Assembly: GCA_041589735.1 (NCBI GenBank)
Contig: JBFHVA010000061.1
Span: forward strand, 1 to 16,704
Direction of reading: 5' to 3'
Origin: CAMYJH01 sp041589735
GTDB taxonomy: Bacteria; Pseudomonadota; Gammaproteobacteria; HK1
Length of the DNA: 16,704 bases
Shown: one piece after another, positions 1-6,949 of the stretch
How the letters are laid out: each line of letters opens with the position of its first letter
Numbering within the stretch: position 1 is the first letter of the stretch
Notes under the pieces: model-generated
Seen by the model: only the letters and a program-made list of their open reading frames with translations
Databases searched by the model: none
What the model was told of the DNA's origin: nothing
Program-made: the position numbers and the translations under genes

Positions 1-23
1 CGGTCAACGTTCATGGTTGCTTT

Positions 24-55
24 AAAAGAGCACGCCGGTCGAAAGTCGGCCGGCG
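24..55 (-). terminator. Candidate rho-independent terminator after the beta-helix gene
   Basis: Read on the minus strand, a 6-bp GC-only stem (CGCCGG at 50-55 with CCGGCG at 33-38, 11-nt loop) begins 11 bp after the stop codon of the gene at 67-1299. It is followed by the T-rich run CTCTTTT (24-30). The T-run is short and broken by a C, so termination is plausible but not strong. Confidence 0.42.
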
Positions 56-66
56 ATTTCCTTTGT

Positions 67-1299
67 TCAAAAGCCCGGAGCAGGAAACTCTTCCGTGCAA
101 CCGCTGCCTACGCTGCCGGTGAGGCCGTTGTTGAACACAATGCTCTGGCGGTTCGAACAATCGACGCCCAGCTTGATCGACGCGCCGTCCGATTGCAGCA
201 TCGACCCGCGAGACAGCTTTGCGTCACCAAGCACGCTGGTATTTCGTAGTCTAAGCCTCGATTGACTGCGTACCCCTGCCCGCCCGACGACTTGCGCCTC
301 ACGAAGATCGACATTGCTGTTGCTCGCGATAAATACGTTCCCGACAACGCGGTTCATGCCTCTTTGTACGAGCAAGTTAGAGGTATGCAGAACCTGAACG
401 GCAAGTGCCGCGTTGAAGCTGGCGCTGCTGCCGGTGTTCTGAACCAGATTATTGCCTTCCAGCCGGGCGTGTCCGGAGCGGGATAGTCGCAGCGCCGCGC
501 CATCGTCAAAAATGCTGCTGTCCGAAATCAAGACGCTGTCGCGAATAAGCGCATTGCCCCCGTCATCAATGAAAACCGCGTTATCTCCTCCCTGCGGATT
601 TTTCACAGTCACGTTCGTGATTTGGGCGAACGAGTTCCTACTTATGCCTATTCCGGTGTCCGGGTGTCCATGAACCCGCAGATTTATAAAGCTAACCGAT
701 GAACCGTTGTTGACCAGAATGCCCGTGCTCCGGCCGTTGACAACGCTGAGATTTAGAATCGAAACGCGACTCGACGCGTCGATTTCGATCTCGCCGGTGA
801 TTCGATTGACCGGCGCGCCGGCGGCATTGACTCCGGCGCCGCGGAGGGTGAGATCGTGACGGCGAATGTATACGCTCTCCGCGCAGTCACCCGAGACAAC
901 GACGGTGATTGGCCGACTCGAATCACTGTTCGCTATGGCTGCGTTGATACTTTCGCCCGCCGCGCAGTCGATGCCGATGATTGTGGGGCCGTTTCCCCTG
1001 CCGTCATCAGCAACGGCACCGCCAGCACTTATGGCGACCGGCCGCGCCCAGAGCTTGCTGAACTCGGCAGCATTCGCTTCCAGCCCGTCGACCCGGTCCT
1101 CGAGCAGATTCAGACGGGTCTTGTCTTTGTTATGCGCTTTGGGCCTGTCCGCGTTGAAGTTGAGGCGTTTCACCTCGTCGGGCATCCACCTGCCGTATTG
1201 TCGAGGGTCCGCCTGGGCGCCGCCGGCCAGCATCGATCCGGCAAACAAGGTCAGCGCAAAGTAAAGGGGACGCCCTGCACGCGCGTACCTGGGATTCAT
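67..1299 (-). CDS. Secreted right-handed parallel beta-helix protein
   Basis: A 410-residue protein of unknown substrate that looks exported. Residues 1-30 form a Sec signal peptide: a basic start, a hydrophobic core FALTLFAGSMLAGG and a probable AQA|D cleavage site. Residues 60-85 have a short heptad-like stretch (LNLLEDRVDGLEA) that could be a coiled coil. From about residue 110 to 385 the chain is made of short beta-strand repeats rich in N, S, V and I, with patterns such as SRVSILNLSVVNGR and GNALIRDSVLISDSS, typical of pectate-lyase-like beta-helices. Two cysteine pairs, DC...GDC near residues 110-140 and VDC...SGC at the C-terminus, may cap the solenoid. The start is well supported by GGAGGTGA six bases upstream. 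No catalytic residues of a polysaccharide lyase could be assigned, so an adhesin or structural role is equally possible. It is not obviously linked to any neighbour. Confidence 0.85.
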   Translation of the reverse strand: MNPRYARAGRPLYFALTLFAGSMLAGGAQADPRQYGRWMPDEVKRLNFNADRPKAHNKDKTRLNLLEDRVDGLEANAAEFSKLWARPVAISAGGAVADDGRGNGPTIIGIDCAAGESINAAIANSDSSRPITVVVSGDCAESVYIRRHDLTLRGAGVNAAGAPVNRITGEIEIDASSRVSILNLSVVNGRSTGILVNNGSSVSFINLRVHGHPDTGIGISRNSFAQITNVTVKNPQGGDNAVFIDDGGNALIRDSVLISDSSIFDDGAALRLSRSGHARLEGNNLVQNTGSSASFNAALAVQVLHTSNLLVQRGMNRVVGNVFIASNSNVDLREAQVVGRAGVRSQSRLRLRNTSVLGDAKLSRGSMLQSDGASIKLGVDCSNRQSIVFNNGLTGSVGSGCTEEFPAPGF

Positions 1300-1597
1300 G
1301 AGTCACCTCCGCCGGGATTTGAACGGTCCCATTACCGTTGATTGTTCTTATGCGTATTAGGGTTCTCGTTATTGTGTTTCTGTCGCCGATTAAGGGAATG
1401 CCGTTCTTTTTCGGAACCCGTATCACGACTTCGCGGCAGCATTTTGAGAACTCCATCACAAAATTCTAGCCCCGTGGAAAAACTCCGCCAGGGAATATAA
1501 AGCGGATTCGAGTCAGTAATTTCTTGCGCTTTTACAAAGAGTTGTAAGAACAGCGCGGTGGGCGATTGTGTTGAGTCCGGTTGTTGCGAACGACGTG
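1300..1597. other. Intergenic region upstream of the beta-helix gene
   Basis: No convincing gene lies in this stretch; the open frames lack family resemblance and good ribosome sites. Its composition is more AT-rich than the flanking genes. It should hold the promoter of the beta-helix gene, because the unit to its right ends in a terminator at 1598-1621. A TATATT hexamer on the minus strand near 1495 could be a -10 box but has no good -35. The only clear structure is the compound dyad at 1526-1556. Confidence 0.5.
1526..1556. repeat. Compound inverted repeat, possible operator or RNA hairpin
   Basis: Two nested dyads share one centre. The inner is TTACAA-AGAG-TTGTAA (1532-1547), with perfect 6-bp arms. 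The outer is GCGCT (1526-1530) with AGCGC (1552-1556). There is no T-run on either side, so it is unlikely to be a terminator. It lies about 230 bp upstream of the beta-helix start codon and 23 bp upstream of the candidate TATATT hexamer in that gene's direction, a plausible position for a regulator site. The function is inferred. Confidence 0.4.
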
Positions 1598-1621
1598 AAA
1601 AAGTCCCGGTCAAATCCGGGA
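1598..1621 (-). terminator. Rho-independent terminator of the tam operon
   Basis: On the minus strand the stem TCCCGG (1616-1621), loop ATTTGA and CCGGGA (1604-1609) is followed by CTTTTT (1598-1603). It lies about 35 bp after the stop of the GFA gene at 1655. The perfect GC-rich 6-bp stem directly abutting a T-run is the classic intrinsic terminator form, and it marks the end of the four-gene unit 5253-1655. Confidence 0.75.
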
Positions 1622-1654
1622 ACGGGAGGATTTTAAAAAGAATTTAACGATTTT

Positions 1655-2071
1655 TCATGCTCGATCGATGCCGCCCTTGGGGCTGTAGCGCGGGTACCGC
1701 GGCAGCGCGTCGACGATTTTCAGCCAGGGGATTTGACTGTCGGTCCAGATGTGATCTTCCGGCACGACGTCCTGCGGCCGGTCGAGGCTGCCCAGGCTCA
1801 CCTGGGCCCAGTCGGGCAGCGCGTCCTCGAAAACCCCCAGCGTGCTGCCGCACTTTTTACAAAAGGCGCGCTCGGCTCCGTTGGAAGAGTGGTAACGCGA
1901 AGGCGCCTCACCGCTCCAGACGAAATCTTTTGCTCGGAACGCCACCGAAGTCAGGAACGCGGCGCCGGAAATCTTGCGGCAGAAGCTGCAGTGACAATGG
2001 GTCACTCGAAAGGGATCCGACTCGGCGCGATAGCGCACCGCGCCGCAAAGACATCCACCGGTAAAGACCAT
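1655..2071 (-). CDS. GFA-family (DUF636, CENP-V/Gfa fold) zinc protein
   Basis: A 138-residue protein of the glutathione-dependent formaldehyde-activating (GFA) family. The full set of zinc cysteines is visible: C7 and C9 in GGCLCGAVRY, C26/C28/C31 in CHCSFCRK, and C71/C74 in FCKKCGSTLG. These would form the structural and catalytic zinc sites of this beta-tent fold. Most family members have no proven substrate; some accelerate glutathione-formaldehyde adduct formation, so the family name should not be read as function here. The start has GGAGGGG nine bases upstream. It is the last gene of the minus-strand unit, 47 bp after the enolase-superfamily gene and ahead of a strong terminator. A paralogue with the same cysteine pattern sits at 9566-10003. 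Confidence 0.88.
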   Translation of the reverse strand: MVFTGGCLCGAVRYRAESDPFRVTHCHCSFCRKISGAAFLTSVAFRAKDFVWSGEAPSRYHSSNGAERAFCKKCGSTLGVFEDALPDWAQVSLGSLDRPQDVVPEDHIWTDSQIPWLKIVDALPRYPRYSPKGGIDRA

Positions 2072-2118
2072 GATCCCCTCCGCTTCTGACGTTGATTCCG
2101 GGAATCGATCCGCGCCGA

Positions 2119-3291
2119 TTACTGATCGACAACGGATCCGTCGGCGTGCAGCCGTGTCTTAACCGGCCGCGGCCGAAAGGGAAATCTTTGTTCCGCGTCC
2201 TCAGCCAGGCTGACTCCGATGCCCGGAACATCCGGGACCACGATGTAGCCGTCCTCGAGCTTGAGCGCGGACTCCACCATGCCATCGGGCGCCGCTTCCC
2301 CTCCCGGCGGCAGGTGCTCCGCACCAGAAGTGCCGGGCATCAGCGGAAACTCCTGCAGGGCGAAGTTCGGGATGCAGGCCGCAAGCTGCACGCAGGCGGC
2401 GGTGCTCACGGGACCGAGAGGATTGTGTGGCACCACGCGCACATAGCGTGCTTCGGCCAGGGCCGCAATCTTCTTCGCGTGGGTGATCCCGCCGCACATG
2501 CACACGTCCGGACGCACATAGTGCACCGCGTTGCGCGCGAGCAGCATCTCGAACTCGAAGATGGTGTGCAAACGCTCGCCGGTGGCGATGGGCACGTGCA
2601 CCTTGGACGCGATCTCCGCCATCGCGTCGAGATTGTCCGGCAGCGTCGGGTCCTCGATGAAAAACGGGCGGTACTGCTCGATGCCGCGCGCCAGCGCCAC
2701 CGCTTCGGCCGGGGTCAGCCGCCGGTGCACCTCGATGCACAGATCCACGTCGTCCCCCACCGCCTCGCGAAACTGACGCACGCGGTCGATTGCACCTTCG
2801 ATGAGCTGCACGTGGGTCTCGTAGTAAGGCTTCTCGCGGGGCTCGTCCAGAAAAGGTGACAGATGGCCCAGGGCGGTAAATCCCTCCGCCTTGGCCGCCA
2901 GGCAGCCCTTTAACGTCTGCTCCAGATTCTCGCCGTAGACGTGGTAGTAGGCCCGGGCGCGGTCCCGGGTTTTGCCGCCCAGGAGCTGACAGCTGGGAAC
3001 GCCGAAATGCTTACCCGCAATATCCCACAGCGCGATGTCGATGGCGGACAGCGCGCCCATGATGGCAGCGCCGCGAAAGTGGGTCCACCGATAGAGATAC
3101 TGCCAGTGGTGCTCGATGCGCAGCGGATCCTGGCCGATGAGATAACGCTTGAAGGTGTTGACCGCCTCGCCGGATGCTTCCAGGTATCCCCAGGTCCCGG
3201 ATTCGCCCAACCCCTTGATGCCGGCGTCGGTCTCCACCTCGACAAAAAGAAAGCGATCCACCGGGCGGATGCGGATGTCGGTGATTTTCAT
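2119..3291 (-). CDS. Mandelate racemase/enolase superfamily protein, sugar-acid dehydratase-like
   Basis: A 390-residue enolase-superfamily enzyme, counting from MKITDIRI with GGGA upstream; an in-frame ATG 45 bases earlier lacks family resemblance. It has the N-terminal capping domain (about 1-120) and a (beta/alpha)7-beta barrel (about 125-390). Probable metal ligands are E187 in the EVHRRLTP motif, E213 in FIEDP and E239 in GERL. H189, H289 in HNPLGP and E314 in LQEF would be catalytic. The VHRRLTP and HNPLGP motifs are closest to mannonate/galactonate dehydratases and RspA-type proteins, which dehydrate acid sugars to 2-keto-3-deoxy acids, but the first ligand there is normally Asp and here is Glu. 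The substrate cannot be named from sequence. It lies 70 bp after tam and 47 bp before the GFA gene, probably in the same transcript. Confidence 0.87.
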   Translation of the reverse strand: MKITDIRIRPVDRFLFVEVETDAGIKGLGESGTWGYLEASGEAVNTFKRYLIGQDPLRIEHHWQYLYRWTHFRGAAIMGALSAIDIALWDIAGKHFGVPSCQLLGGKTRDRARAYYHVYGENLEQTLKGCLAAKAEGFTALGHLSPFLDEPREKPYYETHVQLIEGAIDRVRQFREAVGDDVDLCIEVHRRLTPAEAVALARGIEQYRPFFIEDPTLPDNLDAMAEIASKVHVPIATGERLHTIFEFEMLLARNAVHYVRPDVCMCGGITHAKKIAALAEARYVRVVPHNPLGPVSTAACVQLAACIPNFALQEFPLMPGTSGAEHLPPGGEAAPDGMVESALKLEDGYIVVPDVPGIGVSLAEDAEQRFPFRPRPVKTRLHADGSVVDQ

Positions 3292-3361
3292 TTCAGATCC
3301 CTTGGCGCCTAATTTTCCTGGCTGCCACGCAAGCAAAATCGAGGGTTGATTTTACGACGCT

Positions 3362-4198
3362 TCACACGGCGGCGACGATAAACAGGCGGGGAAATGGATA
3401 GAGCGTTTTTCCGTTTGCTTTGCGCGGGTAGGCTTGCCGCAACCGCTGGCGGTAGATCTCGAGAAACCTCTCCCTTTCCGTGTCCTCGAGCCCGTTGAGC
3501 ACCGGCCGAAGCCCGGTGGCCTTGATCCATTCCAGAACGGGGTCGTCGCCTTCCAGAACCTGCAGGTATTCCGTCTCCCAGATGTCCAGATAGCGTACGC
3601 CGTCGGTAAGCAGGTCGTAATAGACGTCTTTATCCTCGACCCATTTCCTTGCGACTCTTTTTCTCAACGCTTCGGTGCCCAGCGGTTTTCCGCCCTTCCC
3701 GCCGTCGGCAAGCGTTTTCCGCATCACGCGGTGAGACGGCGCGTCAAAGCTGAGCGGCATCTGCACTGCCAGGCATCCGCCCGGATTTAAAAAGCTCGCG
3801 AGCTTTGGAAAAAGGGATCGGTGATCTTCCACCCAGTGCAGCGTCGCATTCGAGTAGATTAGATCCGGCGACGCTTCAGGAGTCCAGCTTGAAATGTCAG
3901 CCTCAGTCCAGTCGACGTTGCCGCCTCCGGCTTTAGCCCTGTCCAGCATCTGGGTGGAGCTGTCTAGTCCGTAAACCTTCGCTAGAGGCCAGCGCTCGGC
4001 CATAATCCGCGTCACCTCTCCCGTTCCACACCCCAGATCGAAAATGATCTCGGGCGCTTCGAGCGGAATTCGATTGAGCAGCTCCAGCGCCGGCCGCAGG
4101 CGATAGTCGGAGAATTTTTGATACTGAACGGGATTCCAGCGAGTGTCGGTCTTTTGCTTTCCCCTTGAACCGCTGGCGGCCCTTTTGCTTGAACTCAT
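3362..4198 (-). CDS. tam: Trans-aconitate 2-methyltransferase
   Basis: A 278-residue class I SAM-dependent methyltransferase that should monomethylate trans-aconitate, a toxic spontaneous isomer of the citrate-cycle intermediate cis-aconitate that inhibits aconitase. The resemblance to E. coli Tam runs over the whole length: WNPVQYQKFSDYRLRPALEL, the SAM motif DLGCGTG at 54-60, D79 at the end of beta-2 (GLDSS), EADISSW at about 99-105, SNATLHWVEDH, CLAVQMP, WIKATGLRPVL and the C-terminal FPRLFIVA. The first 20 residues (rich in K, R and S) have no counterpart in E. coli Tam, so the true start could be further in; the upstream ribosome site is weak (AGGA about 11 bases away). The gene lies 26 bp downstream of a decarboxylating-dehydrogenase-family gene, an informative pairing since both families act on tricarboxylates. 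Confidence 0.92.
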   Translation of the reverse strand: MSSSKRAASGSRGKQKTDTRWNPVQYQKFSDYRLRPALELLNRIPLEAPEIIFDLGCGTGEVTRIMAERWPLAKVYGLDSSTQMLDRAKAGGGNVDWTEADISSWTPEASPDLIYSNATLHWVEDHRSLFPKLASFLNPGGCLAVQMPLSFDAPSHRVMRKTLADGGKGGKPLGTEALRKRVARKWVEDKDVYYDLLTDGVRYLDIWETEYLQVLEGDDPVLEWIKATGLRPVLNGLEDTERERFLEIYRQRLRQAYPRKANGKTLYPFPRLFIVAAV

Positions 4199-4224
4199 GG
4201 ATCAGGAGTTCCTGTCTCGGTCCA

Positions 4225-5253
4225 TCACCTCGGGGCTGGGAGCTGATCGCGCAGTCGGCCGATGACCACCTCCGTGAATTCCCTGGTGCCGAGCTTGCCA
4301 CCGAGATCACCTGTAGTCTCTCCGTCGCGAATTGCACCTAAAAGCGCAAGCCGCAGCGCGTGCCCAAGATCGTAGCGGTCGATGTGATCGAGCAGCATTC
4401 CTAGGGCCAGCAGCATCGCGGTCGGATTGCAGAGATTGCGCCCGGCGATATCGGGAGCCGTGCCTCCGGCCGGGTCGAACATGGCGATGTCCACGCTTCT
4501 GTCGGGATTAAAGGAGTAGTTCCCACTCGCGCCGGTGCCGATGCTCCCCACCAGCCCCGAGGACATGTCCGAGAGAAAGTCCCCGTACTCATTGAGCACC
4601 AGGATCACCTCGTAATCCTGGGGCTTGAGAATGATCTTGGCCAGCAGAGCGTCGAACAACTCGTTGCCAAATTCCACGTCGGCGTAATCCGCCGCGATCT
4701 CGCGCACCACCGCTTCGAAAAGCCCGTCGGTGACCTTCTGCACGGTGTGCTTGGACGAAGAGGTCATTCTCAGGCCTTTCTTACGCGCCAGCTCGAAGGC
4801 GAAGTGCGCGGCCTGAGCGCACGGCTCGCGCTCGACGATGCGGATGGAGACCGCGGCGTCGCGCCCCACGTACTGTCCCGGGTCCTCGTAGGTGCCCCCG
4901 GTGGCAATACGCACGATGTGCAGGTTCACCGCCTGCTTGAAGTGGGATTCGATGCCGGCAATGGAAATGCAGGGCCGGTAAATGACGCTGAAATCCAAAC
5001 GGCGCCGGATCAGCGCGTTAGGGCTGCGGGTTTTGGTCACCGTCGGATACTTGAGCGCCAGCTTGTTCTTCCGCATCGACGCCTCGGCCGCGTCGATGGC
5101 TTTGTCCCCATCGCGCTCGCGAGTTTCCAGCGACCAGTCAACCCGTTCGAAGGCAATGTCGATGGGCAATGCGTCGGCGACGGTGTCTACCGATTCCTGC
5201 AGTTCCGGTCCGATGCCGTCGCCCTCAAGTTCCGTGACTCGTATTGCAGCCAT
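4225..5253 (-). CDS. Isocitrate/isopropylmalate dehydrogenase-family protein, divergent
   Basis: A 342-residue member of the NAD(P)-dependent beta-decarboxylating dehydrogenases, which oxidise and decarboxylate 2-hydroxyacids such as isocitrate, homoisocitrate, isopropylmalate or tartrate. Landmarks are ELEGDGIGPEL near the N-terminus, SPNALIRRRL (78-86, the isocitrate-type SxN...R pattern), RPC, TGGTYE (Y122), K168 in SKHTVQK, the metal aspartates D201, D225 and D229 (NEYGDFLSD), and GTAPDIAGRNLCNPTAML. The nucleotide-loop His of the usual HGTAPDIAG is replaced by Gly (G264), and the region around residues 110-140 is atypical, so substrate or cofactor may differ. MAAIRV is preferred as start because GGAGAG lies 8 bases upstream. 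It is the first gene of the minus-strand unit with tam. It is unlikely to be the housekeeping icd or leuB. Confidence 0.85.
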   Translation of the reverse strand: MAAIRVTELEGDGIGPELQESVDTVADALPIDIAFERVDWSLETRERDGDKAIDAAEASMRKNKLALKYPTVTKTRSPNALIRRRLDFSVIYRPCISIAGIESHFKQAVNLHIVRIATGGTYEDPGQYVGRDAAVSIRIVEREPCAQAAHFAFELARKKGLRMTSSSKHTVQKVTDGLFEAVVREIAADYADVEFGNELFDALLAKIILKPQDYEVILVLNEYGDFLSDMSSGLVGSIGTGASGNYSFNPDRSVDIAMFDPAGGTAPDIAGRNLCNPTAMLLALGMLLDHIDRYDLGHALRLALLGAIRDGETTGDLGGKLGTREFTEVVIGRLRDQLPAPR

Positions 5254-5453
5254 ATTTTTCTCTCCGCTTCGATGGTCCCTCGGGGAATACGGCGACAGTT
5301 TAATCAATTACTCAGCGCCGGCGCACCTCGGCCGGAGCCGAAACGGAGTTCATAGAGCTATCCAGAAAAAATTTTCGCATCCTCTTGGCCGTGGAGTCCC
5401 GCCGGCGACCACTCCGGATGGTGGCGCGGAGCCGTGTCAGCTCGATGCCGGAT

Positions 5454-5930
5454 CTATACAGGGTTGTCGCTACACCAGCTAAGGCCCGCAGCTCCACCGC
5501 GCCAGACATCCTCTTGTCTCACGCAGTCTACAAACTCACCGAAGACGAAAAGACCCAGCACCATGAGCAGAGCGAAGAGAAAGGCAAGAACATGATCCGA
5601 CCACGCCATAAGTCGATGTTCCTCAGCGGTATTCAATCCCCACTTGGAAGGAAAAACAAACCGTCGCCCGGTGACCGCGTGGCTGATGATGTCACAAAAC
5701 AAATAAGCCACCGCCCCGGCAAATGGAAGAGACAGAAGCGCAGAGATCGTGTGAATCGGAGCCAGCGCAATCGAGAGCACAGCAAGCCCGACGGCTACAA
5801 GAAAGAATCGTCGATTTTTGGGATCTTTTAGGGCACTCGTGCCGACGCGCATCGTTCTTTCCGTCAACTTAGAATTATCTTTACTACTGACGGGCTCGGG
5901 GTCATCGAATTTGTACGGCGATGAGAACAT
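5454..5930 (-). CDS. Hypothetical membrane protein, three predicted helices
   Basis: A 158-residue protein I do not recognise. Three hydrophobic segments are visible at about 41-58, 61-84 and 113-135, separated by a basic polar loop (GRRFVFPSKWGL) and EEHRLMAWSDH. The N-terminal 40 residues are polar and may be cytoplasmic. The ATG has AGGG six bases upstream, but this ribosome site and start codon lie inside a copy of the intergenic repeat (5926-5947), so a later start at residue 27 (position 5852) is possible. The gene is 43 bp downstream of the STAS-like gene on the same strand. No enzymatic motif is seen. Confidence 0.62.
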   Translation of the reverse strand: MFSSPYKFDDPEPVSSKDNSKLTERTMRVGTSALKDPKNRRFFLVAVGLAVLSIALAPIHTISALLSLPFAGAVAYLFCDIISHAVTGRRFVFPSKWGLNTAEEHRLMAWSDHVLAFLFALLMVLGLFVFGEFVDCVRQEDVWRGGAAGLSWCSDNPV

Positions 5931-5947
5931 TTCTGCCCTAACCCCTT
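5926..5947 (-). repeat. Intergenic repeat copy A
   Basis: The minus strand reads AAGGGGTTAGGGCAGAAATG followed by TT. It matches copy B (6407-6428) at 18 of 22 positions. It sits in the gap between the STAS-like and three-helix membrane genes and overlaps the latter's start codon. A separate dyad (AGAGTT/AACTCT, 5959-5974) directly follows the STAS-like stop. Confidence 0.6.
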
Positions 5948-5973
5948 TTTTATCTCATAGAGTTTCAAAACTC

Positions 5974-6345
5974 TTATTCTCGCAGCCACTCAATCGCCTC
6001 GTCATCAACGAAAAATACCTTCACGCTAAGCCCGACGTTACCCGCCGCGGTTTCGTAGAAACAGTACTCACTCGTCTGTTTCTCAGAAATCAGGATCGCA
6101 ACTTTTACCTGGCGTGTCGGCGCCGTCGTCAGCACACCAAGCTCTCGTGGCATAAAGAAATAACGAGAGAAGTCGACCCGCAAGATCGCCTCCCGGACGT
6201 CATACAAGAGACCGCAATTATTCTCAGAAGCAAGCTTTCGTGCCTTGGTGATGATCTCCTCGCCGATAGACCGAGAGATTTCGCCATAAGCATCTACCCG
6301 TACCAAACCTAAATCGGCATGAAGCTGGATACCATAAGGCTTCAT
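5974..6345 (-). CDS. STAS/SpoIIAA-like domain protein
   Basis: A 123-residue soluble protein resembling the SpoIIAA/STAS-like family of small stand-alone proteins. It opens with two strands (IQLHADLGLVRVDAYGEI), then an amphipathic helix (EEIITKARKLASENN), a strand with LLYDVREA, a central strand VKVAILIS and a closing pattern VKVFFVDDEAIEWL, which is the usual C-terminal signature of this group. It is about the usual length and has no signal peptide or membrane segment. STAS-type folds often act as protein-protein switches; no partner kinase or sigma factor is encoded nearby, so the role here is unknown. The start has GGGA 10 bases upstream. It is flanked by membrane-protein genes and by repeat copies on both sides. 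Confidence 0.72.
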   Translation of the reverse strand: MKPYGIQLHADLGLVRVDAYGEISRSIGEEIITKARKLASENNCGLLYDVREAILRVDFSRYFFMPRELGVLTTAPTRQVKVAILISEKQTSEYCFYETAAGNVGLSVKVFFVDDEAIEWLRE

Positions 6346-6406
6346 CGCGTTTATCCCATCAGTTAATCTTAATCAGGGATGGCAATGAACATGCCCGCCG
6401 CCAAGT

Positions 6407-6428
6407 AATATTTCGGCTCTGACCCCTT
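6407..6428 (-). repeat. Intergenic repeat copy B
   Basis: The minus strand reads AA followed by GGGGTCAGAGCCGAAATATT, taken here as the reference form. It lies in the 93-bp gap between the four-helix membrane gene and the STAS-like gene, 10 bp after the former's stop codon. I recall GGGGTCAGAGCC strings as frequent in intergenic repeats of proteobacteria, sometimes near REP-associated transposases, but none is present here. Confidence 0.62.
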
Positions 6429-6438
6429 ACTCGATCGT

Positions 6439-6840
6439 TCACGCCTGGTTCTTCCTGTTGTTGGTCCACCATTGCGGCAGGTTCGGGTTGAGGCGCCGCC
6501 AAAACACACCGTGATAGGACGGCCGCTGGATTTGAACAACCGTGAGGATGGCCGTTACGAGTAGCATAGTAGAGAACGTGTAGCTCCACGGCGGAAAGCT
6601 GGTGAGGATTGTGCTCGCGGAAAGAAGGACAAAGAGTACCGCCCATACGAGCTCCAGCGGCCGACTCACTCGTAGTACGTTGCAGAACAGGAAAAAATGA
6701 GCGAGTGTGAAGAGGACTACGATAGCGAACGAATCGTCGAAGCGGGCGATCAAGACCGACGAAAGAATGCCCACCATCAAAACTCCGATATCGATCTCGG
6801 AAAGACGAAAGCCAGGTCGGAAGTCCGCTGCGTCGTCCAT
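6439..6840 (-). CDS. Hypothetical four-helix membrane protein
   Basis: A 133-residue integral membrane protein of unknown function. Four hydrophobic segments lie at about 17-34, 38-56, 62-79 and 87-104, with very short loops. The C-terminal tail is polar and tryptophan- and asparagine-rich (YHGVFWRRLNPNLPQWW). No good Shine-Dalgarno sequence precedes the ATG at 6840, and the short polar N-terminus could be shortened. I cannot assign a named family from sequence alone. It is co-directional with its neighbours and has repeat copies on both sides. Confidence 0.65.
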   Translation of the reverse strand: MDDAADFRPGFRLSEIDIGVLMVGILSSVLIARFDDSFAIVVLFTLAHFFLFCNVLRVSRPLELVWAVLFVLLSASTILTSFPPWSYTFSTMLLVTAILTVVQIQRPSYHGVFWRRLNPNLPQWWTNNRKNQA

Positions 6841-6866
6841 CGGCGTAAGAGAAATCAGAATCCTTA

Positions 6867-6920
6867 AAGGGGCCGGGGCCGTTATGTTTTATCGTCGACG
6901 AAAAAGCTTCGACCCCTGCT
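6867..6920. repeat. Intergenic repeat copies C and D, inverted pair
   Basis: Copy C on the plus strand (6867-6888, core GGGGCCGGGGCCGTTATGTT) matches copy B at 16 of 22 positions. Copy D faces it on the minus strand (6899-6920, core AGGGGTCGAAGC). Together they form an imperfect inverted repeat in the 109-bp gap between the 51-residue peptide gene and the four-helix membrane gene. It is more diverged than A and B. Confidence 0.5.
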
Positions 6921-6949
6921 TTTTTCCTTACCCCTCTCTTAGGCTTGGC

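Noticed and set aside
856..1341. Plus-strand gene antisense to the beta-helix gene
   Set aside because: It lies inside a well-supported minus-strand gene with a strong ribosome site and signal peptide. The translated product resembles no family and is rich in the residues expected of an antisense frame in GC-rich DNA.
2092..2859. 255-residue plus-strand frame
   Set aside because: It is the antisense of the enolase-superfamily gene; the histidine- and arginine-rich translation shows no domain.
5312..5509. 65-residue minus-strand frame upstream of the IDH-family gene
   Set aside because: It is arginine-rich, without hydrophobic or domain pattern, and overlaps the end of the membrane-protein gene. 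It was treated as non-coding leader between the two units.
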